6,653 bases of DNA from Calditrichota bacterium (GTDB taxonomy: Bacteria > Calditrichota > Calditrichia > RBG-13-44-9). The stretch spans positions 1 through 6,653 of the forward strand of contig JAFGSO010000264.1 of NCBI GenBank assembly GCA_016934605.1. Direction: 5' to 3'. The notes under the pieces are model-generated. The model saw only the letters and a list, made by a program, of their open reading frames with translations. It was not told where the DNA came from and did no database searches. Positions 1 to 6,608 of the stretch are shown here, piece by piece. Numbering within the stretch: position 1 is the stretch's first letter; each line of letters starts with the position of its first letter. The position numbers were made by a program, and so were the translations under genes.

Positions 1-48
1 AAATTTTACGAAATAATATACAATATTACGAATATTCGGAATTCGAAA

Positions 49-104
49 AAACTCTCCCCATTCGCCGCCTCTCTTTGTAAGAGAGGGGGTTGGGGGGTGA
101 GTTA
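49..104. repeat. Dispersed hairpin repeat, C-rich left arm and G-rich right arm
   Basis: The core is a perfect 8-bp stem, CCTCTCTT at 68-75 pairing with AAGAGAGG at 79-86, closed by a 3-base loop. Outside it, CTCTCCCCA (52-60) is roughly complementary to TGGGGGGTGAG (91-101), so the whole element can fold as one imperfect hairpin. The wording CTCTCTTT...AAGAGAGGGGGTTGGGGGGTGAG resembles intergenic repeats I associate with Bacteroidota-like genomes; that resemblance is recalled and was not searched. No T-run follows in either direction, apart from an A-tract (46-51) that would be a T-tract on the minus strand, so a terminator role on that strand is possible but unproven. Confidence 0.6.
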
Positions 105-461
105 ATAAGGGCATTCTGAAAAGCGATATTTATATTTGTACACATATTTTGACTTTTGATATAACTCCTTGGGGTTAGGGTAGAATAACATTGATCGTGC
201 TAAAACCTACTCTTTTTCAATTCTGACTGGTAAGGATTTATCTTGAAAATTTTGTTTAAAAACTGATTCATAACTACATAGGTATTATGTTTTATCTGTA
301 TAATTGCATGTTTCGAAGCTAAGGGAATAAGCAAATAAATTATTTACACACTGGAATAACACGTTATCATAATGATGAATATGGGTACTATTTTTAACAT
401 TTCACCCGTAAAATTCATGAATTTTTATACCCGCATCATTTTATATTCATCCCGTTTCGTC

Positions 462-530
462 CTTCTCTGTGACCTCTGTGTGCTCAGTGGCAATTCATTA
501 GCCACAGAGGGCCAAAGCACAGAGATAAAG
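462..530. repeat. CACAGAG-type intergenic repeat, imperfect inverted repeat
   Basis: The left arm contains CTCTGTG (465-471) and the right arm its complement CACAGAG (518-524). Closer to the centre GTGGC (487-491) pairs with GCCAC (501-505) around a 9-base loop. The arms between these blocks are only partly complementary. A related segment in the same orientation lies at 6514-6553, sharing TTAGCC, AGAGG and the 9-mer CACAGAGAT. Short repeats built from CACAGAG and CTCTGTG words are widespread in intergenic DNA of environmental bacteria (general knowledge, not searched here). The element creates a short open frame with a Cys/Leu-rich peptide that should not be annotated as a protein. Confidence 0.65.
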
Positions 531-574
531 ACCGTTGTATTATCTAATGATGGTAAAGTTTGTGAATTAACCAG
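531..574 (+). repeat. Left copy of a 44-bp inverted repeat pair
   Basis: Read on the plus strand, this segment matches the reverse complement of 6609-6652 at 37 of 44 positions without gaps, including an unbroken 16-base match ending in GAATTAACCAG. Homology stops sharply after position 574: the left copy continues GTTATATC and the right copy ACTAAAAA. It abuts the CACAGAG-type repeat at 462-530, so the two may be parts of one larger element. The right copy is cut off by the window edge. Confidence 0.75.
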
Positions 575-607
575 GTTATATCTTTCTTTTTCGTACTGAA
601 ACCTGGT
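570..607. repeat. 8-bp perfect inverted repeat with 22-base loop
   Basis: ACCAGGTT at 570-577 is the exact reverse complement of AACCTGGT at 600-607. The loop is pyrimidine-rich on the plus strand. The pair lies 48 bp beyond the receptor stop codon on the minus strand, where it could act as a 3' transcript structure, but no T-run follows the stem on that strand, so a classical intrinsic terminator is not supported. The outer arm overlaps the end of the 44-bp repeat at 531-574, so it may instead mark a boundary of that element. Confidence 0.45.
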
Positions 608-654
608 ATCTCGAGGACTAATGGTCTATCTTGCCAGATAATTGCCTGTTCAAT

Positions 655-3087
655 TTAAAAATCATCTTCCATGACATTTACGCCGTTTTCTTCGCGCACC
701 CGCTGGCGATCTTTTTGTTTGTAATTATTGATGTTAAATCGGATGTTTAGCATTACCAGGGGAGATTCCCGGGTGTATTGCCCGTAATTGTAGAATTCGG
801 GTCCACTGGAGGTATGTTCAAATTTTCCGGTTCCCAAGACATCTCTTACCTGCAGCGTGGCTGAGAGTTGATTCGGCAGGAATTCGTATTTCACCGCGGC
901 ATTTGCCATGAAGAATCCTTCACGTTCTCCCTGTGCAGATACGGTGGGACTGCGATAATGACCATCGATCTGAAACTGCAGCGATTGACCGATTTTTATA
1001 TTATTGCTGATCCGTCCGCCCCAGTTGAAACTTTCCCTCGAGAAACTTTCTCCCAAAAGCATACCCTCCACACGGTAATCGTAGAGATTTCCCAGAATAT
1101 TGATATTCCAGAATCTTGCGGCGTCTATATTCAAAAGGAGCTCGCTACCCAGAGCATAATCCTTGCCAATATTGTCCACCGAACGCAGGGTGACATTATC
1201 AGAATAGACTGAGCGAATCCTTTCGATTTTATTGATAGTTTCCCGGTAGTAGATTTCAGTGGAGAAAAGACTCTTTCCGAAATAGGTTTGAAAACCTGCC
1301 TCGTAGGAGTTTATATATTCAGGCTTGAGATCCGGATTCCCGACACGCACATTGTAAGCATCCATCCACGTCATGAAAGGTTCCAGTTCCCATCCGCGGG
1401 GACGCTCGATCCGTCGGGTATAACTGACCATCATCTGGTGGCCCCCGGCAAATTGATAGGATGTATGGATACTCGGGAAAAGATCCCAGCGATCAATTGT
1501 AAAGCGATCTTCTACACCACTGAATTCAACCGCCCTGTCCGTATATTCTGCACGAAGCCCTCCCTGATATCCGAATTTTTTCCATTCGCCGGAATACAGG
1601 GCATAAGTTGCGTGAACATTTCGCTTATATACAGTAGAATTACTGTATTTCGGGAGAGAAATATATGCCCCTGCCGACTCATCATATTCCTGATAATCAG
1701 TGTTTTCTTCGGACTTGTCGAATTCGCTCTGCCAGCCGGCTTCAAACTTATTTTTCTCTGAAAATGGATTTGTATAATCCAGTTTTATCCTGGCCTCTGA
1801 GCCGGGTCCTGACTCGATAAATCGTTGTCCGTTGGTGATCAGACCTTCATTGGAAATTAATTCATTTATCGTTTTTTCATCGGAATGATCGTTTTCGTAT
1901 GTTGCCTCTGCATACAATTGATGTCCTTTGCCGGCAAAGCGATGGATAAAGGAAGAATTTATCTGGTAAAATTCACCGGATCTTTCACGTTCGGTTATAC
2001 TGAAGTAAGACAATCTAGTTGGATTGTTATCTGCCCATTGTGTATAATCTAATTCTGAATCCCTTTGCGATGTTCTGTCGCCATACCGGCCACTGAAACT
2101 GAGATTATCTTTTGGACTTAACCGGATATCGAGATTTCCCCGTAATCCCATGGATATCCGTCCCCGGGTTGAATTGCCTTCAGAATAAATATAGGACGAT
2201 ATACCGTTTCGTGTGGTTATATTTTCTTCCAGGCTGCTGCCAGTATAAGTCCGGTTATTATAATCTACACCGAGAATAGTATTATAATCACCGCGTTTCA
2301 TTTCATAAAGCAGATCGCCACCATATTTTTCATTCAAACCCGCATTCAGGTTTATGAGACCACTCTGACCGGTTTTTTGGGTCTTCTTCAGTATTACATT
2401 GATAATACCTGCTGTTCCTTCGGGATCAAATTTTGCTGAGGGATTAGTTATTATTTCAATATTTTCAATTGTACTGGCAGGTATCTGTTCCAGGGCTTCA
2501 CTGGGCTCCAGCACAGAGGGTCTGCCGTCAATCAACACCCGGAAGCTGCCACTGCCGCGAAGACTCACGTTGCCCTCGATATCGACTGTTACAGAAGGAA
2601 CATTTTCGAGCACATCTACAGCTGAACCGGATAGCGTGGAGTACTGCTGGTCTACGTTAATCACTTTCTTGTCAATCTGATACGAAATGGGAACTCTTTC
2701 ACCTTCCACCTGGACTGCATCCACACTCAGAACGGTTTGCCGAAGATAAATCTTCCCCAGATCCACTTCCCGGTTGGAGCGATTGAGCCTGATCGACTCT
2801 CTGGTTTCCCGTTCATAACCCAGAAAGAGGATTTCCAGATCGTAAGTACCCGGAGGCACATTTGTCAGTTCGAAATAACCATCTTTATTCGTAACCGTTC
2901 CGCTCACCATTGAACTGTCCCGGTGGCTATAGAGGACAATATTGCTGTATTCCAGCGGAACCTGAAATTCACTATCCAGAATTTTTCCTTTAATTGTGCC
3001 AGTTAGATTCGGACGATTTCCCTGTGCCATTGCAGAAGCGGACACCAACAGAATTGCCAGAATCAGTGAAGGTACAAATCTTTTCAT
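655..3087 (-). CDS. TonB-dependent-receptor-like outer membrane beta-barrel protein
   Basis: This 810-residue protein is predicted to sit in the outer membrane and take part in uptake or sensing of an unknown ligand. Residues 1-21 form a signal peptide (K2, R3, a hydrophobic stretch, then AMA before Q22). Residues about 30-116 form a carboxypeptidase-regulatory-like beta-sandwich (GxVTNKDGYFxLxxVPPGTYxLxxxFLGY). Residues about 125-237 are the plug, with DVLENVPSVTVD and GNVSLRGSG, then PSAKFDPEGTAGIINVILKK at 216-235. The rest is a barrel with many alternating aromatic and polar strands; YTRRIERPRGWELEPF (556-571) and NPDLKPEY (584-591) are hallmarks of the outer-membrane beta-barrel family (PF14905-like). 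The charged tail ending in DDF after the last strand is also usual in that family. I see no clear TonB box. The start gives a well-formed signal peptide; no strong ribosome-binding site precedes it. The ligand cannot be inferred, and no SusD-like partner lies in the window. Confidence 0.93.
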   Translation of the reverse strand: MKRFVPSLILAILLVSASAMAQGNRPNLTGTIKGKILDSEFQVPLEYSNIVLYSHRDSSMVSGTVTNKDGYFELTNVPPGTYDLEILFLGYERETRESIRLNRSNREVDLGKIYLRQTVLSVDAVQVEGERVPISYQIDKKVINVDQQYSTLSGSAVDVLENVPSVTVDIEGNVSLRGSGSFRVLIDGRPSVLEPSEALEQIPASTIENIEIITNPSAKFDPEGTAGIINVILKKTQKTGQSGLINLNAGLNEKYGGDLLYEMKRGDYNTILGVDYNNRTYTGSSLEENITTRNGISSYIYSEGNSTRGRISMGLRGNLDIRLSPKDNLSFSGRYGDRTSQRDSELDYTQWADNNPTRLSYFSITERERSGEFYQINSSFIHRFAGKGHQLYAEATYENDHSDEKTINELISNEGLITNGQRFIESGPGSEARIKLDYTNPFSEKNKFEAGWQSEFDKSEENTDYQEYDESAGAYISLPKYSNSTVYKRNVHATYALYSGEWKKFGYQGGLRAEYTDRAVEFSGVEDRFTIDRWDLFPSIHTSYQFAGGHQMMVSYTRRIERPRGWELEPFMTWMDAYNVRVGNPDLKPEYINSYEAGFQTYFGKSLFSTEIYYRETINKIERIRSVYSDNVTLRSVDNIGKDYALGSELLLNIDAARFWNINILGNLYDYRVEGMLLGESFSRESFNWGGRISNNIKIGQSLQFQIDGHYRSPTVSAQGEREGFFMANAAVKYEFLPNQLSATLQVRDVLGTGKFEHTSSGPEFYNYGQYTRESPLVMLNIRFNINNYKQKDRQRVREENGVNVMEDDF

Positions 3088-3616
3088 AGTGTTTTCTTCG
3101 ATACCGGTTTATGATAAATTCCAATGCAGTGAACTGAAATAATATATGGAAAAGGGTAATCCGATAGAGTAATCTCAGTTCCACCGCTCCCTTCAGTAAT
3201 CATTTTATTATTAGACACCCGGAATAAATATTTCTTTCGTTTTTTATAATTATACCAATAATATATGAAATTGTACTCCGATCTGGTGATGCCAATATTC
3301 ATCAAGATATATCAGAGTCAATGCATTATATGTCAGTCTGCCGGAAAAGTTCTTCCTCTTTTTTTAACCCAGACATTTCCCGGTGTCGCATATACATGAA
3401 TGAAATGATGCTTCGAACGTAGAGCATAGAGCAAAGAGCATAGAGCAAGGATGGTCTAATGAATCTGGGAATGAGAGCAGGTACTTTTATTCGTAGATAT
3501 TTCGCGAAGAGACAAATTTCTTAAATCTTTTCATGTTGTTCTATTTCCTTTGAGTAAATTTTTAAATTGGTTCACTTATTGCTGGAAAATAGCCGTATCT
3601 GTGTCTATAATATAAG
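3088..3616. other. Divergent intergenic region between receptor and E1 genes
   Basis: This 529-bp spacer must hold the promoters of both the minus-strand receptor gene and the plus-strand E1 pair. I looked for the Bacteroidota promoter pattern (TTTG or TTG, then TAnnTTTG) on both strands and found no good match; the nearest is TAAATTGG at 3563-3570, without a properly spaced upstream TTG. A 10-bp AT palindrome, TATAATTATA, lies at 3245-3254. A heptamer array is at 3421-3448. The T-rich stretch near 3357-3366 follows only a 4-bp stem. No RNA gene or additional open frame is convincing here. Confidence 0.6.
3421..3448. repeat. Tandem heptamer repeat, four AGAGCAW units
   Basis: Four contiguous 7-bp units read AGAGCAT, AGAGCAA, AGAGCAT, AGAGCAA, that is, two exact copies of a 14-bp unit. 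It sits about 170 bp before the E1 alpha start. Similar GCATAGAG strings occur in intergenic DNA of Bacteroidota-like genomes (recalled, not searched). The low unit number and short period suggest a slippage-prone minisatellite. There is no leader, spacer diversity or other CRISPR feature. Confidence 0.8.
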
Positions 3617-4651
3617 ATGACAAATGACAGGACTCAGGTTATGGATCTGTGGGTGCTCTATAAACAGATGTTGCGAAGCAGGTTGTTCGAAGAAGCGGTT
3701 TCAGTATTATGGAATGAAGGTCTCATTTCAGGAGAAATGCATCTGGGCACCGGTGAGGAAGGCATCATTGCCGGCATTGTAACGCAGTTGCAGGAAGGCG
3801 ATTCGCTGGCTCTGGACCATCGTGGCACCTCAGCATTACTTATGAGGGGAATCGATCCGATATTACTGATGAAAGAACTACTGGGTCTCCCGGACGGGTT
3901 ATGCAGCGGTCGAAGTGGGCACATGCATCTTTTTTCTCCGGAACTGCTGGCAGCCTCTTCAGGAATTGTTGGTTCCACCGGTCCGGCGGCAACCGGATTT
4001 GCCCTGGCAGCCAGATACCTCAGAACGGGCAAGTTATCCATTTCTTTTTTCGGAGAGGGTGCCATGAACCAAGGTATGATGATGGAAAGCTTTAATCTGG
4101 CGGTGACCTGGAATCTGCCTGTCATCTTTGTATGTAAGGATGATAAATGGTCTATTACAACCCATTCCCGGAATATTACGGCAGGAAATCTTACCGATCG
4201 GGCTGCTGTTTTTGGTATGCCCACGTATGAAGTGGACGGATCGGACGTTCGGGAGGTCTGGATTTCTGCCAGAAAATGCCTGAATCGTGCCAGAGCCGGA
4301 CTGGGCCCATCATTCATTCTTGCCACCTGCAGTCATCTGGAAGGTCATTTCCTGGGAGATCCGCTATTGAGGACGGTGCGCAAGCCCCTGTCTGAGCTTC
4401 CGGGAATTACAATACCATTAATGAAATCCTTATTGCAATCTGGAGGAGCGTCTGCTCTGAGCAGACTGGAAGGTCTGACCATTATACTCAATCAGGTTGG
4501 TAAAACAATCAGAGACAGAAAACGCGAGATACGGGATCCGGTAAAAATTGTGAGAAAACTTCTGGTAACGGAAAAAATGCAACTGGAAAAACTGGAAGCA
4601 CAAGTTTTTGAGGAGTTGGCAGGGGTGATATCGTCAATAACTTCAGAATAG
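3617..4651 (+). CDS. 2-oxoacid dehydrogenase E1 component, alpha subunit
   Basis: This is the thiamine-diphosphate-binding alpha subunit of a pyruvate/acetoin/branched-chain-type 2-oxoacid dehydrogenase E1, a cytoplasmic enzyme that decarboxylates a 2-oxoacid and normally passes the acyl group to lipoyl-E2. The 344 residues show GEMHLGTGEEG (39-49), DHRG (67-70), SGRSGHMHLF (97-106, conserved His104), and the diphosphate-binding motif GEGAMNQG (146-153) leading into NLPVIFVCKDD (166-176). DRAAVFGMPTYEVDG (194-208) and EGHFLGDP (242-249) complete the fold. The first glycine-acid-glycine of the cofactor motif is GEG and not GDG, a variant tolerated in the family. Residues about 252-306 are an extra segment before the C-terminal helices. 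No clear Shine-Dalgarno precedes Met1; Met9 is an alternative start with AGGA 9 bases upstream. The substrate (pyruvate, acetoin or branched-chain oxoacid) cannot be decided, so no symbol is given. Confidence 0.93.
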   Translation: MTNDRTQVMDLWVLYKQMLRSRLFEEAVSVLWNEGLISGEMHLGTGEEGIIAGIVTQLQEGDSLALDHRGTSALLMRGIDPILLMKELLGLPDGLCSGRSGHMHLFSPELLAASSGIVGSTGPAATGFALAARYLRTGKLSISFFGEGAMNQGMMMESFNLAVTWNLPVIFVCKDDKWSITTHSRNITAGNLTDRAAVFGMPTYEVDGSDVREVWISARKCLNRARAGLGPSFILATCSHLEGHFLGDPLLRTVRKPLSELPGITIPLMKSLLQSGGASALSRLEGLTIILNQVGKTIRDRKREIRDPVKIVRKLLVTEKMQLEKLEAQVFEELAGVISSITSE

Positions 4652-4654
4652 ATT

Positions 4655-5674
4655 ATGCGAAAGATGAAATTTTCAGAAGCTATCGATGATGCGATCGCGC
4701 AGGCGATGGCAGCGGATTCACGAATCATCATACTTGGTGAGGATGTCCAGGCACTTCGCCGAAATTTGCTGGTAAGATTCGGAAAGAAAAGGGTGCTGAA
4801 CACACCCATCAGTGAAGCTGCATTCACCGGGGCAGGTATAACCGCCGCTATGACCGGACTCCGTCCGGTGGTTGAGATAATGCTGGTAGATTTCATCGGA
4901 ACGGCGATGGACGCCATTCTGAATCATGCCGCAAAGGTGGAGGCTTTCTCCGGTGGTCGCTGGAAAGTGCCGCTGGTCATCCGTGCGACCTGTGGTGGTG
5001 GATATGGAGACGGGGGGCAGCATGAGCAAAGTTTATGGGGCTGGCTGGCTCATATTCCGGGAATATCTGTGGTGGTACCATCTACACCGGCAGATGCTGG
5101 CGGACTCATGTTTAGCGCCCTGGAACATCCCCATCCAGTGTTCTTTCTGGAACACAAGCTTTTATCCGATATGTGGCTGGACTATCTGGGGGGAGCCTCC
5201 CGAAAATCGGTCGATTTCGATGTACCATTTGAAGGAACTTACGGACAGGTTCCTTCAAAATGGACAAAAATTCCTCTGGGGCAGGCTGCAGTTCGAAAAA
5301 CCGGTACAAATCTGACCATTGTGAGTCTGGGCGTGGGTGTACACCGGTCGCTTGAATGTTCTAAAATTCTGCAGGATAATAATATTTCTGCAGAAATTAT
5401 CGATCTTCGAACAGTCAGTCCGCTGGATATCAGAACCATTCATGAATCTGTTTCTAAAACCGGATGTCTGCTGGTGGTAGATGAAGACTATCAGGGATTT
5501 GGACTGTCCGGTGAAGTGGCTGCGACACTCCTGGAGAGAGGGCTTTCGTTTGAATATGCACGAGTGTGCACCTCCGGAACCATTCCGTTTAGCAGAAAAC
5601 TGGAGGATGAGGCACTGCCAAATGTGAAAAGGATTCTGGACGCTTCATTGAAGCTCGTTAATAAAAAGGTTTGA
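4655..5674 (+). CDS. 2-oxoacid dehydrogenase E1 component, beta subunit
   Basis: This 339-residue protein is the partner of the preceding alpha subunit; together they form an alpha2-beta2 E1 with active sites at the interfaces. The N-terminal pyrimidine-binding domain has GEDV (28-31), NTPISEAAFTGAG (49-61, with Glu54 as the likely glutamate activating the cofactor aminopyrimidine), GLRPVVEIMLVDF (68-80) and PLVIR (106-110). The active-site loop reads GGQHEQSL (120-127) with His123; most relatives have HSQ, so Glu124 is unusual. PSTPADAGGL (142-151) and FFLEHKLL (163-170) follow. The transketolase C-terminal domain (about 207-335) carries IDLRTVSPLD (249-258), VVDEDYQGFGLSGE (274-287) and IPFSRKLEDEALP (310-322). 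It starts 3 bp after the alpha stop, so the genes share a transcript and translation is probably coupled; its own ribosome-binding site is poor. No E2 or E3 gene follows. Confidence 0.94.
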   Translation: MRKMKFSEAIDDAIAQAMAADSRIIILGEDVQALRRNLLVRFGKKRVLNTPISEAAFTGAGITAAMTGLRPVVEIMLVDFIGTAMDAILNHAAKVEAFSGGRWKVPLVIRATCGGGYGDGGQHEQSLWGWLAHIPGISVVVPSTPADAGGLMFSALEHPHPVFFLEHKLLSDMWLDYLGGASRKSVDFDVPFEGTYGQVPSKWTKIPLGQAAVRKTGTNLTIVSLGVGVHRSLECSKILQDNNISAEIIDLRTVSPLDIRTIHESVSKTGCLLVVDEDYQGFGLSGEVAATLLERGLSFEYARVCTSGTIPFSRKLEDEALPNVKRILDASLKLVNKKV

Positions 5675-5715
5675 ATGCCCCGTTCACTGTAAAAGTGTTT
5701 GTCGGTTTCTTGATT

Positions 5716-5739
5716 ATGCACTTAGCAGTGCGTTGTTTT
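5716..5739 (+). terminator. Possible intrinsic terminator after the E1 pair
   Basis: GCACT (5718-5722) pairs with AGTGC (5727-5731) around the 4-base loop TAGC, with a further U-G and an A-U pair extending the stem outward. A T-rich tract, GTTGTTTT, follows directly. It lies 41 bp past the E1 beta stop codon, the expected place for ending the two-gene transcript. The stem is short and the T-run is interrupted, so the signal is moderate. Confidence 0.45.
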
Positions 5740-6032
5740 CATATTTTATTCAATGTAAAAATATGAGACGGCCGATTCATGAACCATAGAATACATAATT
5801 TATTTCTATCAGATAATCGGGGAGTAGATCTAACCATTAAACATCGGGCAGTTAATTCAAATTTTGAAAATCCACTGCAATTATTATCTAATTGATTGAA
5901 AAGTATCAATTTATGCCAGCTCTATTTTTTTTACACCTTGTACAATCAGGAATAAAAATAATTGATAAATTTTTTACTTCAGTCAATGAAACTAACAGAG
6001 ATGAAAAACGTAAATTTCCCATTCAATCTGCA

Positions 6033-6055
6033 CCCGAAAGATGATTTCTTTCGGG
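6033..6055 (+). promoter_or_regulatory. Perfect 9-bp hairpin upstream of the VOC gene
   Basis: CCCGAAAGA (6033-6041) is fully complementary to TCTTTCGGG (6047-6055), with a 5-base loop TGATT. It ends 33 bp before the VOC start codon and 20 bp before its ribosome-binding site. As RNA it would be a stable stem in the 5' untranslated region; as DNA it is a 23-bp palindrome that could bind a dimeric regulator. What follows is AT-rich but is not a T-run, so a terminator is less likely. The structure is clear; the role is inferred. Confidence 0.55.
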
Positions 6056-6075
6056 GATTAATAATTATATTTATC

Positions 6076-6081
6076 AGGGAG
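6076..6081 (+). promoter_or_regulatory. Ribosome-binding site of the VOC gene
   Basis: AGGGAG lies 7 bases before the ATG at 6089. It is the only strong Shine-Dalgarno-like sequence at any of the four genes here and supports this start over internal ATG codons. Confidence 0.6.
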
Positions 6082-6088
6082 AACTATC

Positions 6089-6466
6089 ATGGTAGTTAAT
6101 ATAAATCCTGTTGGCTGGTTTGAGATTCCGGCCAGTGATCTGAAACGGGCGAAAAAGTTTTATGAAAGCATCCTGGGGTATGAGCTTCAGTTGACTGACC
6201 TGCAAGGAAGTCCGATGGTCTGGTTCCCTTTCGAAGAGGGAATTATGGGAACCAGTGGCGCTTTGATATCATCCGAAGAAATTTTCCCTTCCCATGATGG
6301 AACAACGGTCTATTTTACAGTATCGGATCTTGAGGAGACGCTAAATAAAGTAACTGAAAATGGTGGAAAGATTCTGATTTCCAGGACCAGCATCGGGGAA
6401 CACGGCACCTATGCTCATATTGAGGATAGCGAAGGGAATCGTATCGGGCTTCATTCCCGTGGTTAG
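6089..6466 (+). CDS. VOC-family (glyoxalase/bleomycin-resistance fold) protein
   Basis: This 125-residue protein has the two-module vicinal-oxygen-chelate fold. Module one (about 5-60) has NPVGWFEIPASDLKRAKKFYE, with the second part reading as the usual helix (DLKRAKKFYESILGYEL). Module two (about 70-123) has DGTTVYFTVSDLEETLNKV and GGKI, then SIGEHGTYAHIEDSEGNRIGLHS at the C-terminus. The wording is closest to the COG3324-like group of predicted lactoylglutathione-lyase relatives, whose substrates are mostly unknown. Glu12 is a plausible metal ligand, but the last strand reads NRIGLHS where glyoxalase I usually has a ligand Glu, leaving His122 as a candidate, so glyoxalase activity should not be assumed. 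It is a complete single-domain protein of normal length, probably cytoplasmic, with a good ribosome-binding site and its own transcript given the 414-bp gap upstream. Confidence 0.9.
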   Translation: MVVNINPVGWFEIPASDLKRAKKFYESILGYELQLTDLQGSPMVWFPFEEGIMGTSGALISSEEIFPSHDGTTVYFTVSDLEETLNKVTENGGKILISRTSIGEHGTYAHIEDSEGNRIGLHSRG

Positions 6467-6513
6467 TCCTGAATAATAACGGTTCCTTTGAACCCTGTGT
6501 CAGTTGCTGGGAT

Positions 6514-6553
6514 TTAGCCAAAGAGGCCACAAAGGACACAGAGATATTTAAAG
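6514..6553. repeat. Second copy of the CACAGAG-type repeat
   Basis: This segment aligns with gaps to 498-530 in the same orientation, sharing TTAGCC, AGAGG, CACAGAGAT and a terminal AAAG. It begins 47 bp after the VOC stop codon. A 6-bp inverted pair, CCTTTG (6485-6490) and CAAAGG (6530-6535), spans its left side. Also upstream, GGTTC (6481-6485) pairs with GAACC (6490-6494), a short stem without a T-run that is at best a weak terminator for the VOC gene. Confidence 0.55.
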
Positions 6554-6608
6554 ATAAAAGTTAAAAAAATTCCGGTCTATTTGCTGTAAGCCTGCATTCT
6601 TTTTTAGT

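Larger units (their letters stand above)
1..654. other. AT-rich non-coding region with dispersed repeats
   Basis: I see no convincing gene here. The first 48 bases are AT-rich and contain a perfect 10-bp palindrome, CGAATATTCG, at 29-38, followed by an overlapping TTCGGAATTCGAA near 35-47. A hairpin repeat occupies 49-104 and a CACAGAG-type repeat 462-574. Bases 105-371 are AT-rich with no coding or structural signal that I can support. A 75-codon open frame at 372-599 runs through the CACAGAG repeat; I read it as repeat-derived and not as a gene. Bases 608-654 lie directly downstream of the receptor gene on the minus strand and hold only a weak 5-bp AT-rich stem (627-631 with 636-640), so no clear terminator for that gene is visible. 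Confidence 0.7.
5675..6088. other. Intergenic region between E1 beta and VOC genes
   Basis: This 414-bp AT-rich spacer holds a possible terminator just after the E1 beta gene and a perfect hairpin just before the VOC gene. A 32-codon frame at 6001-6099 overlaps the VOC start and is too short to call a gene. I see no remnant of an E2 or E3 gene and no good Bacteroidota-type promoter match; TAAATTTT at 5966-5973 is the nearest -7-like string, without a well-spaced TTG upstream. Confidence 0.6.

Noticed and set aside
372..599. 75-codon plus-strand open frame
   Set aside because: It runs through the CACAGAG repeat and the 44-bp repeat, has no ribosome-binding site and encodes the Cys/Leu-rich peptide expected from translating that repeat.
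1288..1761. 157-codon plus-strand open frame opposite the receptor gene
   Set aside because: It is antisense to barrel strands with recognisable family motifs and shows no domain of its own.
3343..3366. Possible terminator, GGAA/TTCC stem followed by a T-tract
   Set aside because: The stem is only 4 bp and no plus-strand gene lies upstream to be terminated.
3421..3448. CRISPR-like array
   Set aside because: The 7-bp units are contiguous without spacers, so this is a simple tandem repeat.
3579..3611. TTGCTG and TATAAT as a sigma-70-like promoter for E1 alpha
   Set aside because: The spacer is 21 bp and the TATAAT ends 5 bp before the start codon, which leaves no room for a normal leader; it is also not the Bacteroidota pattern.
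3658..4326. 222-codon minus-strand open frame opposite E1 alpha
   Set aside because: It is antisense to a gene with clear E1 motifs; its Pro/Ser-rich, low-complexity composition is typical of a shadow frame.
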